From Achromobacter sp. (lineage in GTDB: Bacteria; Pseudomonadota; Gammaproteobacteria; Burkholderiales; Burkholderiaceae_B): DNA of 19,766 nucleotides. A program made the position numbers and the translations under genes. The stretch is from contig DMTA01000090.1 in the NCBI GenBank assembly GCA_003454835.1, forward strand, positions 1 through 19,766. The letters are read 5' to 3'. Positions 7,966 through 15,984 of this stretch are shown in pieces (position 1 is the stretch's first letter; each line of letters begins with the position of its first letter). The notes under the pieces are model-generated. The model searched no databases, had not been told where the DNA came from, and saw only the letters and a list, made by a program, of their open reading frames with translations.

Positions 7966-9159
7966 CTACTCGGGACGATAATGAATCCAACCCGAGTCCA
8001 GCCAATCCGCCAGGCAACTGCGCGCGTCATCTGACAAACGGGCGCAGGCGGGGTGCGAGCAATCCAGGCTACGCGCATCGGCCAGCAGGCGCAACGCCGC
8101 ATCGGCGGGCGTCATGGCCGTTTCTCCGTTGATGAAGAGCTGCTTGCCGCGATACAGCATGCGGCTGCGGCGATCCAGCACCAGGCGGCCGGATGCGGGC
8201 CAGTCTTCTTCCAGATCCACGTCCACGCCTTCAGGCGCATCGAACACGCTGAGGTTGCTGGGTTCGGTCAGCCAACAGCCGAGAAAGCGCGACGCCAGGG
8301 CATCGTCAAAACGCAGCTTCTCGACCGTTTCCAGCGTGGCGGCCACCAGTCCGTCAGGCAGGGCCGCGGGCGTGTCCACCGCCGGTTGGGCCGGGTCGCG
8401 GTAGACGGCGGACAGTTTCGGGCCGGGCAGGGCGGGTTCGCCGTAGGGACCGCCCAGAAGGCCCACGCGGGCCATCACCTGGTCCGCGGCGGCTTCCAAC
8501 AGGCCGCGCGCCAGCGTCGCCTGCGTCGGTGCACGGAAGCCGATCGAGATCGTCATGCAGCCGTCGCCCATCGCAATGCCGTCATGCGCGGCCTGCGGCG
8601 GCAGGTACAGCATGTCGCCCGGCGCCAGCACCGCCTTCTCCTCGGGCTGGAAGTTGCTCAGGATCTTGAGCGGCAGGCCCGGCTCCAGCGACAGGTCCTT
8701 CTGCCGGCCATAGCTCCATTCGCGCTCACCCGCGGCCTGCAGCAGGAACACGTCGTAGCTGTCAAAGTGCGGACCGACGCCGCCGCCGTGGCTGGCGACG
8801 CTGATCATCACGTCGTCCAGCCGCGCGTCCGGAATGAAGCGGAACAGGGCCATCAGCTCGGCCGCGGCATCGCTGTGCAGGTCCACGCTCTGCACCAGCA
8901 GCGTCCAGTCACCCTCGTTGTCCTTGGGCAGGCACGCGAAGGGGCCGGTTTCCATTTGCCATTCGCCGTTTTCGCGCCAGATCAGGCGCGATTCCACGTC
9001 GTCACGGCGCGCGAGCTTCTTGATGGCCGCGATGGTGACGGGCGGCTTGAAGGCCGGAATGGCCTGGCGGATCAGCAGCGGCTTCTTCTGCCAGTAACGG
9101 CGCATGAAGTCGTTGGGGCTTTGATTGCCCAGGAGCGGCAGCGGTTGGTCGAGGTTCAT
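7966..9159 (-). CDS. roxA: Ribosomal protein uL16 3-hydroxylase (JmjC/cupin dioxygenase, 397 aa)
   Basis: This is a 2-oxoglutarate/Fe(II)-dependent oxygenase of the RoxA (YcfD) type, which hydroxylates an arginine of 50S protein L16. The iron triad is visible: His131 and Asp133 in VGPHFDSYD, and His192 in PPQAAHDG. In E. coli YcfD the matching residues are 125, 127 and 187. The N-terminus '[16 protein letters not shown]' is the usual cupin_8 entry helix. The C-terminal part, with '[12 protein letters not shown]', forms the winged-helix-like dimer and substrate domain. The ATG at 9159 overlaps the mutS stop codon (ATGA), so the gene is coupled to mutS and may have no promoter of its own. Confidence 0.9.
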   Translation of the reverse strand: MNLDQPLPLLGNQSPNDFMRRYWQKKPLLIRQAIPAFKPPVTIAAIKKLARRDDVESRLIWRENGEWQMETGPFACLPKDNEGDWTLLVQSVDLHSDAAAELMALFRFIPDARLDDVMISVASHGGGVGPHFDSYDVFLLQAAGEREWSYGRQKDLSLEPGLPLKILSNFQPEEKAVLAPGDMLYLPPQAAHDGIAMGDGCMTISIGFRAPTQATLARGLLEAAADQVMARVGLLGGPYGEPALPGPKLSAVYRDPAQPAVDTPAALPDGLVAATLETVEKLRFDDALASRFLGCWLTEPSNLSVFDAPEGVDVDLEEDWPASGRLVLDRRSRMLYRGKQLFINGETAMTPADAALRLLADARSLDCSHPACARLSDDARSCLADWLDSGWIHYRPE

Positions 9160-11810
9160 TGGAGGTGCTTCTTCAAGCGGTAAAGGGCATCCAGCGCTTC
9201 GCGCGGGGTGAGGCTGTCGGGGTCAATGGCTGAGAGCTCCTCGCGCAGCGAGTCCAGCGCCTCGATGGCGTCCGAGCGTTCGGCTTCGGCGTAGGCCTGC
9301 GCGTCGGCTTCGGCGGCGGCCGAGAACAGCCCGAGCTGCGGTGTGGGGGCGCCTTGCGCTTCCAGGCGTTCAAGCTCGCGTGTCGCCTGGCGGATGACCG
9401 CGGCGGGCACGCCCGCGCGCTGGGCCACCTGAATCCCGTAGCTGCGACTGGCCGGGCCTTCGCGCACCTCGTGCAGGAAGACGATGCCACTTGCCGATTC
9501 GGCGGCGGCCAGGTGCACGTTGGCGGCCGTGGCCTGCTCGGCGGGCAGACGGGTCAGTTCAAAATAGTGCGTGGCAAACAGCGTCAGCGCGCGGTTGTGC
9601 GACAAAAGCCGGCAGGCGATCGCCCAGGCGAGCGCCAGGCCGTCGTAGGTAGACGTGCCGCGCCCGATCTCGTCCATCAGCACCAGGCTGTTGGGCGTGC
9701 TGGCCGACAGAATGGCCGCGGCCTCCGTCATCTCCATCATGAAGGTTGAGCGTCCGCCCGCCAGATCGTCCGCCGCGCCGATCCGCGTGAAGATGCGGTC
9801 GATCTTGCCGATCCGGGCGCGCGACGCAGGCACGAAGCTGCCGATGCGCGCCAGTAGCACGATCAGCGCCACCTGCCGCATGTACGTCGATTTACCGCCC
9901 ATGTTCGGGCCGGTGATGAGCAGCATGCGCCGCGCGGGGTCCAGACGGCAGCCGTTCGGCGTGAAGCGTTCGATGGCGTGTTCCACCACCGGGTGGCGGC
10001 CGGCGTCGATGTCGATGTCGGCTTGTTCGGACAGCTCGGGCGCAACCCAGTCGTGACGTTGCGCGTGCTCGGCCAGGGCGGCCAGCGTGTCCAGTTCCGC
10101 CAGCGCCGCGGCGCAATCCGAGAGCGGGCGCACGTGTTCGGCCAGCACGTCGAGCAATTGCTCGAATAGCCATTTCTCGCGGGCCAGCGAGCGGTCCTGT
10201 GCGGACAGCACCTTGTCTTCCCAGGTCTTGAGTTCGGGCGTGATGTAGCGTTCGGCGTTCTTGAGCGTCTGGCGGCGGCGGTAGTCTTCCGGCACTTTGG
10301 CCGTCTGGCCTTTGGTGACCTCGATATAGAAGCCGTGCACGCGGTTGAACTCCACGCGCAGATTGCTGATGCCGGTGCGCTCGCGCTCGCGCGCTTCGAG
10401 CTGGACCAGGAAGTCGCCGCCATCGGCGGCCAGTCCGCGCAATTCGTCCAGTTCCGCGTCAAAGCCGGCCGCCAGCACGCCGCCATCGCGAATGGCAACG
10501 GCGGGTTCGGGCGCAATGGCACGCACCAGCAGCGCGGCCAGCGCCGGATCCACCGACAGATGGGAAATCAGCTCGCCGATGCGCGGCGAGGCCGACATGG
10601 GTTCGACCAGATCGGCCAACGCGGGCAGGGCCTGCAGCGCATCCCGCAGGCTGGCGAGTTCGCGCGGGCGTACGGACCGCAGCGCCAGTCGCGCCGCGAT
10701 GCGCTCGATATCGGGAAAGGCGTTCAAGGAGGCGCGCAGGGCTTCCAGCAGTCCCGCCGAGCCGAACGTCTGCTCGACGTCCATGCGGCCGGCCAGCAGC
10801 GCAGAAATGGCCTGCTGGCGCGCGAGCGCCTGGTCGTTCTCGCGCAAGGGGTGATGCAGCCACCGTCGCAGCAAACGGCTGCCCATCGGCGTACGGCAAC
10901 CGTCCAGCAGCGAGAACAGCGTGGGCGAGTCTTCGCCCGACAGTGTCTGCGTCAGTTCCAGGTTGCGGCGCGTGACCGGGTCCAGCAACACGAATTGCCC
11001 GGGCCGCTCGGCGGACAGACTTTGCACGTGCGCCAGCGCCTGCGACTGCGTGCGCGCCGCATAGCGCAGCAGGGCGCCCGCCGCGCAGATGCCGGCCGGC
11101 ATGTCTTCGATGTCAAAGCCCGCCAGCGTGTCCGTCTTGAAATGCGCCAGCAGATGCGCGCGGGCGCCGTCGCTTTCAAAGTGCCAGTCCGGCACCCGGG
11201 ACCGCGCGCCTTCGAACGGAAAGTCGAACTCCGCGCTGTCTGCGCAGACAATCTCCGCCGGCGCGATGCGGTGCAACTCGGATTCCAGTTGAGCCGGCGC
11301 GCATTCGGTCACACGGAACTCGCCGCTGGCCAGATTCAACCAGGCCAGCCCGGCACGTGGCGCGCGCGCGCTTCCGCTGACAAAAATGGCCGCCAGCGCG
11401 CGGTCCGCCTTGGCGGGCAAGAGGGCGTCATCGGTCAACGTGCCAGGCGTCACGATGCGCACGATACGGCGCTCGACCGGGCCTTTGGAGGCGGCGGGAT
11501 CGCCGATCTGTTCGCAGATGGCGATGGACTCACCCATGGCCACGAGCCGCGCCAGGTATTGCTCCATGGCATGTACGGGCAGCCCTGCCATGGGGATGGG
11601 CACGCCGTTGGACGAGCCCCGCTTGGTCAAGGTCAGATTAAGCAACCGCGCGCCGCGCTCGGCATCTTCATAGAACATTTCATAGAAGTCGCCCATGCGA
11701 TAGAACAGCAGCAACGGACCGGCCTCGGCTTTGAGGCGCAGGTACTGTTGCATCATGGGGGTGTGGCCCGCGTGGGCATCGGCGGCGGTGTTTTGCAGTG
11801 CAGAATTCAT
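9156..11810 (-). CDS. mutS: DNA mismatch repair protein MutS (884 aa)
   Basis: MutS recognises mispairs and small loops and then recruits MutL. The mismatch-reading Phe-x-Glu is at residues 42-44 ([12 protein letters not shown]). The connector, lever and clamp regions fill the centre. The ABC-type ATPase has Walker [10 protein letters not shown] near residue 630 and Walker [17 protein letters not shown] near 710. The C-terminus '[16 protein letters not shown]' is the tetramerisation tail. I place the start at ATG 11810 ([16 protein letters not shown]). The open frame extends 42 codons further, but that part is Pro-rich and covers the promoter-like region. There is no good Shine-Dalgarno sequence before 11810. 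The length is typical of betaproteobacteria and no motif is damaged. roxA overlaps the stop. Confidence 0.97.
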   Translation of the reverse strand: MNSALQNTAADAHAGHTPMMQQYLRLKAEAGPLLLFYRMGDFYEMFYEDAERGARLLNLTLTKRGSSNGVPIPMAGLPVHAMEQYLARLVAMGESIAICEQIGDPAASKGPVERRIVRIVTPGTLTDDALLPAKADRALAAIFVSGSARAPRAGLAWLNLASGEFRVTECAPAQLESELHRIAPAEIVCADSAEFDFPFEGARSRVPDWHFESDGARAHLLAHFKTDTLAGFDIEDMPAGICAAGALLRYAARTQSQALAHVQSLSAERPGQFVLLDPVTRRNLELTQTLSGEDSPTLFSLLDGCRTPMGSRLLRRWLHHPLRENDQALARQQAISALLAGRMDVEQTFGSAGLLEALRASLNAFPDIERIAARLALRSVRPRELASLRDALQALPALADLVEPMSASPRIGELISHLSVDPALAALLVRAIAPEPAVAIRDGGVLAAGFDAELDELRGLAADGGDFLVQLEARERERTGISNLRVEFNRVHGFYIEVTKGQTAKVPEDYRRRQTLKNAERYITPELKTWEDKVLSAQDRSLAREKWLFEQLLDVLAEHVRPLSDCAAALAELDTLAALAEHAQRHDWVAPELSEQADIDIDAGRHPVVEHAIERFTPNGCRLDPARRMLLITGPNMGGKSTYMRQVALIVLLARIGSFVPASRARIGKIDRIFTRIGAADDLAGGRSTFMMEMTEAAAILSASTPNSLVLMDEIGRGTSTYDGLALAWAIACRLLSHNRALTLFATHYFELTRLPAEQATAANVHLAAAESASGIVFLHEVREGPASRSYGIQVAQRAGVPAAVIRQATRELERLEAQGAPTPQLGLFSAAAEADAQAYAEAERSDAIEALDSLREELSAIDPDSLTPREALDALYRLKKHLQ

Positions 11811-11817
11811 GCCCGTG

Positions 11818-11823
11818 ATTGTA
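11818..11823 (-). promoter_or_regulatory. Possible -10 element just before mutS
   Basis: On the minus strand TACAAT (11823-11818; 5/6 to TATAAT) ends eight bases before the mutS ATG, so a transcript from it would be nearly leaderless. No convincing -35 is seen because the upstream DNA is a C-rich (plus-strand G-rich) tract. This is a low-confidence inference. Confidence 0.3.
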
Positions 11824-11825
11824 TC

Positions 11826-11874
11826 GGGGCGGGGAAGGGGCTGCTGTGTTGGGGCGGGAGGATTTGGGGGCGGG
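11826..11874 (+). other. G-quadruplex-capable G-rich tract upstream of mutS
   Basis: The plus strand has seven runs of three or more G: 11826-11829, 11831-11834, 11837-11840, 11851-11854, 11856-11858, 11866-11870 and 11872-11874. The last four runs have loops of 1, 7 and 1 nt, which fits the classical quadruplex rule. The G-rich strand is the mutS template strand, right where its promoter must lie. Confidence 0.5.
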
Positions 11875-12089
11875 TTGCGATTTTTCGGATGGTCGGGCGG
11901 TTTGTGTGGGGGCTGGCCGTAACAGACACCCCTCAATTATTGACACCGTCGGAATCCACCGGGCGATGAACGGCCAGATTGAGATCGAGCGCACGTTCAA
12001 AACCAACTTGAACGAACTACCCGATAGGCTTGCAGAGACGATCAACCTTCCGGATGCGTTTGCGCTTATCAAATTGTTCGCACACCCCG

Positions 12090-12699
12090 TCACAGGAGGA
12101 GGCGGGGAAGCTGATACCTTGGCTCGCCCACTTTTCCCTACACGTGGATGATTTTTTGACGATGTATCTCTGGACTTGCGCGGTAGGTGGCGAGATCGGA
12201 CCTATTGAGGCAGAGAAAGTCTCGAAAGAGGCTGATGGGTTGTGGTGGACCGTACCGAAGGAAAAATCCAAGAATGTGAAGCGAGCTGAAGCGACCGATC
12301 TTCGGGGGCTGTTGGTTGGCCGTGCCGCGCAAATAGTGCGGCGCCGCTTAGATGTCCATCCGGCGGGATATTTAATCCTTTCATATGGCAAGTCAGGCCA
12401 CTGGGAGCCAAGTCGACCCAGACGCGCGTCTACTACCATCAGCCCTACCGTGAAACCGCGCCACACCGAGCGAGGGTACGCCTGAAGGTGACTCACTGGG
12501 CGCCTCATGTCTTGCGACGCACCTCGCGTACGTTCTTGGCATCGCTCGGTTGTCCGCGGGAGGTGGGTGAGGTCATTCTCGGGCATATGCTGCCCGGCGT
12601 GGAGGGAGTCTACAACCGGCACTCTTACGACAAGGAGGCCGAATTTGGCTTCAGCGCCTGTCCGAATACTCGGAAGAGTTGGTCCCACCTCACGGCTAG
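12090..12699 (+). pseudogene. Tyrosine recombinase (phage integrase) remnant with two frameshifts
   Basis: The remains of a catalytic domain are spread over three frames. The first part (to about 12407) reads 'DDFLTMYLWTCAVGGEIGP', 'DGLWWTVPKEKSKN' and 'RRRLDVHPAGYL'. After one missing base near 12408 comes 'TQTRVYYHQPYRE'. That part carries box II 'HWAPHVLRRT' (H-x-x-R), 'LGHM' and the candidate nucleophile Tyr in 'GVYNRHSYDKE'. After a second missing base near 12644 it ends 'QRLSEYSEELVPPHG' with TAG 12697-12699. The catalytic Arg I is gone: the T-G-x-R-x-x-E pattern reads T-C-A-V-G-G-E. The N-terminal arm-binding and core-binding domains are absent. A plausible ancestor is an integrase of the type found in Burkholderiales prophages. 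It cannot recombine DNA as it stands. Confidence 0.85.
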
Positions 12700-12963
12700 A
12701 CGCCTGCGTTGCCGGGCCGACTGGCTCGCGGTTTCCAAGCGCCGGTATTGGCAGGCGGCAGCATTGTGGAACGCGGGCAGCTCTGTGCCCATTCCAGGAT
12801 TTCTGCGTAGAGATACCCGACGCGCCGCCCCGGAGAGTTCCCGCGGGGCGGGGAACTCTTCGCGAGTAACCATGGCCTGGATAGTCGATTCTGCCAGGGT
12901 GGTAATCATTGCCGCAGTGGCTAGGTCGACGTATACGGGCTCGATGTGCACCGTCGGTGTCAT
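12696..12963 (-). pseudogene. AlpA/excisionase-like DNA-binding gene with a one-base frameshift
   Basis: ATG 12963 follows a strong GGAGG (12970-12974). The first frame reads 'VYVDLATAAMITTLAEST', then 'IQAMVTREEFPAPRELSG', a MerR/AlpA-like helix-turn-helix with its wing. At the GGGG run (12828-12831 on the plus strand) an extra G throws the frame. Skipping it restores 'GRRVGYLYAEILEWAQSCP', the usual AlpA ending 'G-R-R-V-G-Y/W-L', and then a stop at 12696-12698. The repaired protein would have about 88 aa. As read, translation runs on into junk. In its live form it would direct excision or regulate the neighbouring integrase. Its stop codon interlocks with the integrase stop on the opposite strand. 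Confidence 0.75.
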
Positions 12964-13021
12964 AAATCAACCTCCATCAAGCGCCGTCTCCGGTCCGCTT
13001 GCATTGATCCAATTGCACAAT

Positions 13022-13633
13022 TTATGAGGCATAAAGATCGCTCCGGCATCTTTTATGAGGCGTTTTCGGAATGCGTTCGATGGTTGGCGCACGGCCAGCG
13101 CAGGGAGCCGACGCAGCTGGGGCAGGAGTATTGTGCATCGCTGGCTGGGGTGCGGCAAAGAGGGTTGGTCCGGGTGGAGGCATCCTTCCACGCGTCCAGG
13201 AAACCTCTTTCAGTTCACCGCCGAACAGCGCGACCTTTCCGACTGCCTCTCCGGCTACACGGGCGCTTGCCAGGGCAGCGCGGCCTTGCCAAACCTCCCA
13301 CCAGTTCTGAGCGGTCATCCGTTGATACTTCCCGGGCGGCTTGCGCTCAAGGACGCGCTTTGTCGTGTCGGGCGAGTTATTGCGGGAGAACCAGGCTTCA
13401 AACGCCGCCCGCTCATCTACTACAGGGGCGCGCAGCTTGGACACCGCCTCGTGCGCTTCGTACATGAGCAGCGTCACGAAGTCTTCTCCGCCGCGCCGGC
13501 CCATCCATTGATATGGGCGCTCGATGACGGATTCGGGGCTGTCGTAACCATGTCGCTGGATCACCGCATTGACATACTCGCCGGTGAGCGGGTTGGAGCA
13601 GGTTGTGTAAGAGCAGCCCTTTGGGTTGGTCAT
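13022..13633 (-). CDS. Phage-type hypothetical protein (203 aa)
   Basis: The ATG 13633 has only a weak ribosome binding site. The middle of the protein is 'RPYQWMGRRGGEDFVTLLMY' followed by 'EAHEAVSKLRAPVVDERAAFEAWF', and later 'NWWEVWQGRAALASA'. The 'E-R-A-A-F-E-A-W ... W-x-x-W-Q-x-R-A' layout is a recurrent C-terminal signature of early-region phage proteins (Ea22-like and many unnamed ones). Two Cys near the start (GCSYTTCSN) are of unknown use. The last 50 residues are Pro/Ala-rich. There is no membrane segment. The AlpA-like gene follows 58 nt downstream on the same strand. Function unknown; phage origin is likely. Confidence 0.6.
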   Translation of the reverse strand: MTNPKGCSYTTCSNPLTGEYVNAVIQRHGYDSPESVIERPYQWMGRRGGEDFVTLLMYEAHEAVSKLRAPVVDERAAFEAWFSRNNSPDTTKRVLERKPPGKYQRMTAQNWWEVWQGRAALASARVAGEAVGKVALFGGELKEVSWTRGRMPPPGPTLFAAPQPAMHNTPAPAASAPCAGRAPTIERIPKTPHKRCRSDLYAS

Positions 13634-13743
13634 ATCAAGGATCCGATGGGATAAAACACTGAAAATTTGAGATACATTTAGAATTGCTTAGCGCGGCCAA
13701 ATTTCGATCGCGCGGTCGGTAAATCCAGCAATGGGAGGGAACC
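13634..13743. promoter_or_regulatory. A+T-rich divergent intergenic region
   Basis: These 110 nt separate two divergently read genes (13633 leftward, 13744 rightward), so promoters for both are expected here. The left half is markedly A+T-rich. An imperfect palindrome around CGATCGCGCGGTCG (13705-13718) could be an operator. No element is clear enough to name. Confidence 0.35.
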
Positions 13744-14034
13744 ATGCGCAAATTGCTCGTCAAAACGGTCGACGTCGTACTCCTACTCGGATGCCTAGTA
13801 GGCTTTTTTGTGGGGTGGCACTTCTGGAAGGTGCCGGGAGTCCTGGTTGCTTTGCTAGCCAGCGCTTTTTTGGGTGGAAGCTGGGCGGCCCTGTCTCTGA
13901 TGTGCGAGCATTTGGAATACATCCGGAAGAGCGCTGAGAGGCAGACTCAAATGCTTGATGCGTTGGATTACAACGTTGCCGCAGTCGGCGAAAGGCTTTT
14001 GGGCGAGTCGCAAGAGCGAATTACAGCTCGCTGA
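13744..14034 (+). CDS. Small two-TM membrane protein (96 aa)
   Basis: The start ATG 13744 has GGAGGGAA just upstream. Residues 4-28 (VDVVLLLGCLVGFFVGWHFW core) and about 31-51 (GVLVALLASAFLGGSWAAL) form two membrane helices joined by a tight turn. The C-terminal 45 residues are a charged helix, 'CEHLEYIRKSAERQTQMLDA', probably cytoplasmic and possibly coiled-coil. The family is not recognised. Genes of this shape are common cargo in prophages, but nothing here proves a role such as superinfection exclusion. The next gene begins 32 nt downstream on the same strand. Confidence 0.65.
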   Translation: MRKLLVKTVDVVLLLGCLVGFFVGWHFWKVPGVLVALLASAFLGGSWAALSLMCEHLEYIRKSAERQTQMLDALDYNVAAVGERLLGESQERITAR

Positions 14035-14066
14035 CGATTCGCAACGCATTTATCTAATGGACAGAA

Positions 14067-14372
14067 ATGGAAAATCCCAAAAATCCTCAAGACCAGCATG
14101 GCGCATCGGTACAGGAAGCAATTGAAGCGGGACATATACCCGAGGGCGTGACCAGCATTGAGCAGGCCAACTACCTTCTTAAAAACAAGTTAATAAACGA
14201 CCGAATTGAGCAGATCGTTGCTGAACAGTGCCAGATGGCGGAAAACCCAGTGACCTGCTCTGATACTTCGAATCCGAGATTCAAGGCGCTTGAAGACGAA
14301 AAATCTCGGCTCTTGAATGACAGCTATGTGCTGAATGCGAATTGGAATGCGCACAAGCCGGGGCCGGCTTAG
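14067..14372 (+). CDS. Hypothetical soluble protein (101 aa)
   Basis: The ATG 14067 is preceded by GGACAG, a weak ribosome binding site. The protein is hydrophilic and mostly helical: 'GASVQEAIEAGHIPEGVTSI', then 'EQANYLLKNKLINDRIEQIV', a loop with two Cys, then 'RFKALEDEKSRLLNDSYVL'. Its base composition is lower in G+C than the chromosomal genes, which suits recent transfer. The family is not recognised. It is 32 nt behind the two-TM gene, so the pair may be one transcript. Confidence 0.55.
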   Translation: MENPKNPQDQHGASVQEAIEAGHIPEGVTSIEQANYLLKNKLINDRIEQIVAEQCQMAENPVTCSDTSNPRFKALEDEKSRLLNDSYVLNANWNAHKPGPA

Positions 14373-14410
14373 TCTCGATGCGCAGAGCTGCTAGCTTCGC
14401 GCGCGGTAGC

Positions 14411-14716
14411 TCACCTCCGCAATTGGGCTTCCCAGCATGACGCGCAGAGCGTGTCCCAGGGCATGCCGGAGAATGCGCCGCGGCAAGTTGCGCACTTCTT
14501 TCCGGGGGCGGAGGACGACGGATTAAGCAGGCCCAGAGCGGCGCCCAAGAGATCGCGGAGGGGCGCGCCGGCTGCGTCGGCCACGTCGAGGGCGTCGCGA
14601 GAACGTTGGCGCTCGTCTGGGGTCATCTTTGCGACCATGTTGTGCAGGAGACGGGTGGACAGCGCGGCCAGGTGAACGTCGTCCAATTCGTTGAGGTTCT
14701 GGGGGGGGGCGTTCAT
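14411..14716 (-). CDS. Zinc-ribbon-type small protein (101 aa), partner of the ParB-like gene
   Basis: The ATG 14716 overlaps the stop codon of the ParB-like gene as ATGA. The N-terminal two thirds are helical (LNELDDVHLAALSTRLLHNM, then DERQRSRDALDVADAA). The C-terminus carries two Cys pairs, C-A-T-C and C-A-S-C, separated by 14 residues, the pattern of a zinc ribbon or knuckle. This suggests a nucleic-acid or protein-binding accessory factor. No family name is offered. The tight overlap points to joint expression and possibly joint action with the ParB-like protein. Confidence 0.65.
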   Translation of the reverse strand: MNAPPQNLNELDDVHLAALSTRLLHNMVAKMTPDERQRSRDALDVADAAGAPLRDLLGAALGLLNPSSSAPGKKCATCRGAFSGMPWDTLCASCWEAQLRR

Positions 14717-15666
14717 GCGTGTACATCCTCTGCGGTGGGGGTTTCGGCCTGGCTGGCTGTCGCCACGGCCTCGGCTTGGCGACGCTGCTTCTCCGCCTGT
14801 TTGGCGCGGACCGTTTCAACGGCGCCGTGGGCTTGGAACAGATCGAGCAGTGCTGCGGCGGGGATGGTGATGGTTTCGGCAGCTACGCGGCCTTCTTGAA
14901 TGTCCAGCAGGGTCGCGCGTTGGTTGGCGTCTAGGCCCTGTATGAACGTGTCAACGCCGCTGATGAGCGGGGACACGACTTTGCGGGGCAGGGCGCGGCC
15001 ATGGATTGCGCTGGCGGTCACTTTGGACTTGCCGGCGGCCTTGGCCTGGTCCACTTTGCCCGTCAGAAACGCGCCGGCTTGCGCGCCATGCTTGCGTATC
15101 GCGTCGTTTGCGACCTTGACAGAGACAGCGCCGTTGCGGACCAGCGTATGCACATCGAGTTCGGCGTCCGCGAGGATGAGATAGTTCTCGATGTGTGGTC
15201 GGCTGCGATGAACGAGCGCCGCTATTTCCTCCGTATCCAGGCCCATCCCGCGGAACCGCTTAAAGCCGCGTGCCGCTTCAAGAGGACGTAGCTTGACGCC
15301 TTCGTTGCTGGTGTAGATGCGCGCACGGCGTTCTGTCTCATTGCCCTGGAACCCGACGACGGCCACCCATTCGATAGGGGCACCGCGTTGAATCGCCCGC
15401 CCGATGGCGTCATAACGACGATGACCGTCCACCACCTCTACGCCGGAACCGTCCGGCAGGGCGATCACTTCGAGCGCGGGAAACGTGCCCCCGGCCAGAA
15501 TGTAGGAGGCCAGGGCTTCGATACCGGTTTCGTATTCTTCATCCAGGTCGCGGAGGTTGAAACCCTCTTTCACGCGGATATCGGAATAGCGGACTTTCAT
15601 TGCGTCGGCGCGTTTGATCTTGCCGTCCTTGATCATCGTCTTAAACGATGCGGGAGAGTGGTTCAT
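14713..15666 (-). CDS. ParB/Spo0J-type N-terminal domain protein, phage-like (317 aa)
   Basis: I use ATG 15666 because GAGG lies eight bases upstream; a GTG at 15675 would overlap that site. Residues about 20-110 form the ParB N-terminal fold with 'EVVDGHRRYDAIGRA', matching the G-x-R-R nucleotide-binding box. 'ARIYTSNEGVKLRPLEAARG' is equivalent to the second ParB box. A helix-turn-helix follows ('TEEIAALVHRSRPHIENYLI' and 'VRNGAVSVKVA'). The C-terminal tail is Lys/Gln/Ala-rich (AKQAEKQRRQAEAVATA). Chromosomal ParB proteins are CTP-dependent clamps. There is no ParA gene and no parS site was recognised, so a phage regulatory or replication role is as likely as partition. Confidence 0.85.
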   Translation of the reverse strand: MNHSPASFKTMIKDGKIKRADAMKVRYSDIRVKEGFNLRDLDEEYETGIEALASYILAGGTFPALEVIALPDGSGVEVVDGHRRYDAIGRAIQRGAPIEWVAVVGFQGNETERRARIYTSNEGVKLRPLEAARGFKRFRGMGLDTEEIAALVHRSRPHIENYLILADAELDVHTLVRNGAVSVKVANDAIRKHGAQAGAFLTGKVDQAKAAGKSKVTASAIHGRALPRKVVSPLISGVDTFIQGLDANQRATLLDIQEGRVAAETITIPAAALLDLFQAHGAVETVRAKQAEKQRRQAEAVATASQAETPTAEDVHA

Positions 15667-15728
15667 GTGTGACACCTCAGAGACTGTGGACTACGATGGC
15701 TGCTTCAACGAAGAGGAAGGAGAAGTCC

Positions 15729-15977
15729 ATGCGCGTGGCCGTGTTCACTATGGAAGGGCCGGAAATTGTTTTGGTCATGACTGTTTATCAGGCCGAAGGT
15801 GGTGGCTTTCGATTCGAACTGGAACAGCGACCAGTGAATGACAGTGAGCGGCAAGCCGCGCAATTCCACTCGATCTTGCGATACTCGACCGCTGAGGATG
15901 CCGAGGCGGAGGGAAAGCGTGTGACGGCGTTGTTGGCGCGTGGCAAAGTCGACCCCGACGTGCTGGGGACCGCCTGA
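15729..15977 (+). CDS. Small hypothetical phage-type protein (82 aa)
   Basis: ATG 15729 has AAGGAG (15717-15722) six bases upstream, which decides this start over the in-frame ATG at 15696. The protein begins with two strands (MRVAVFTMEGPEIVLVMTVY), then 'GFRFELEQRPVNDSERQAAQ', then a helix 'YSTAEDAEAEGKRVTALLA'. It looks like a compact single-domain protein. It is divergent from the ParB-like gene (62 nt between starts) and convergent with rdgC, with a 7-nt gap. Family and function are not recognised. Confidence 0.6.
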   Translation: MRVAVFTMEGPEIVLVMTVYQAEGGGFRFELEQRPVNDSERQAAQFHSILRYSTAEDAEAEGKRVTALLARGKVDPDVLGTA

Positions 15978-15984
15978 CAATCTG

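Noticed and set aside
8053..9183. Plus-strand open frame (376 codons) across roxA
   Set aside because: It is the antisense shadow of a complete RoxA frame with all three iron ligands.
11811..11936. Extended mutS start at 11936
   Set aside because: The 42 added residues are Pro/Asn-rich and unlike any MutS N-terminus, and they cover the promoter-like and G-rich region.
10335..11969. Long plus-strand open frame (544 codons) across mutS
   Set aside because: It lies antisense to the mutS coding sequence, is rich in Arg/Gln/Gly/His, and has no motif or ribosome binding site.
12017..12970. Minus-strand 317-codon frame over the integrase remnant
   Set aside because: It has no motif. The plus-strand integrase fragments and the minus-strand AlpA frame explain the region.
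13055..13654. Plus-strand 199-codon frame over the phage-type hypothetical gene
   Set aside because: Composition is Arg/Gly/Ser-biased without motifs, while the opposite frame carries a phage-type signature.
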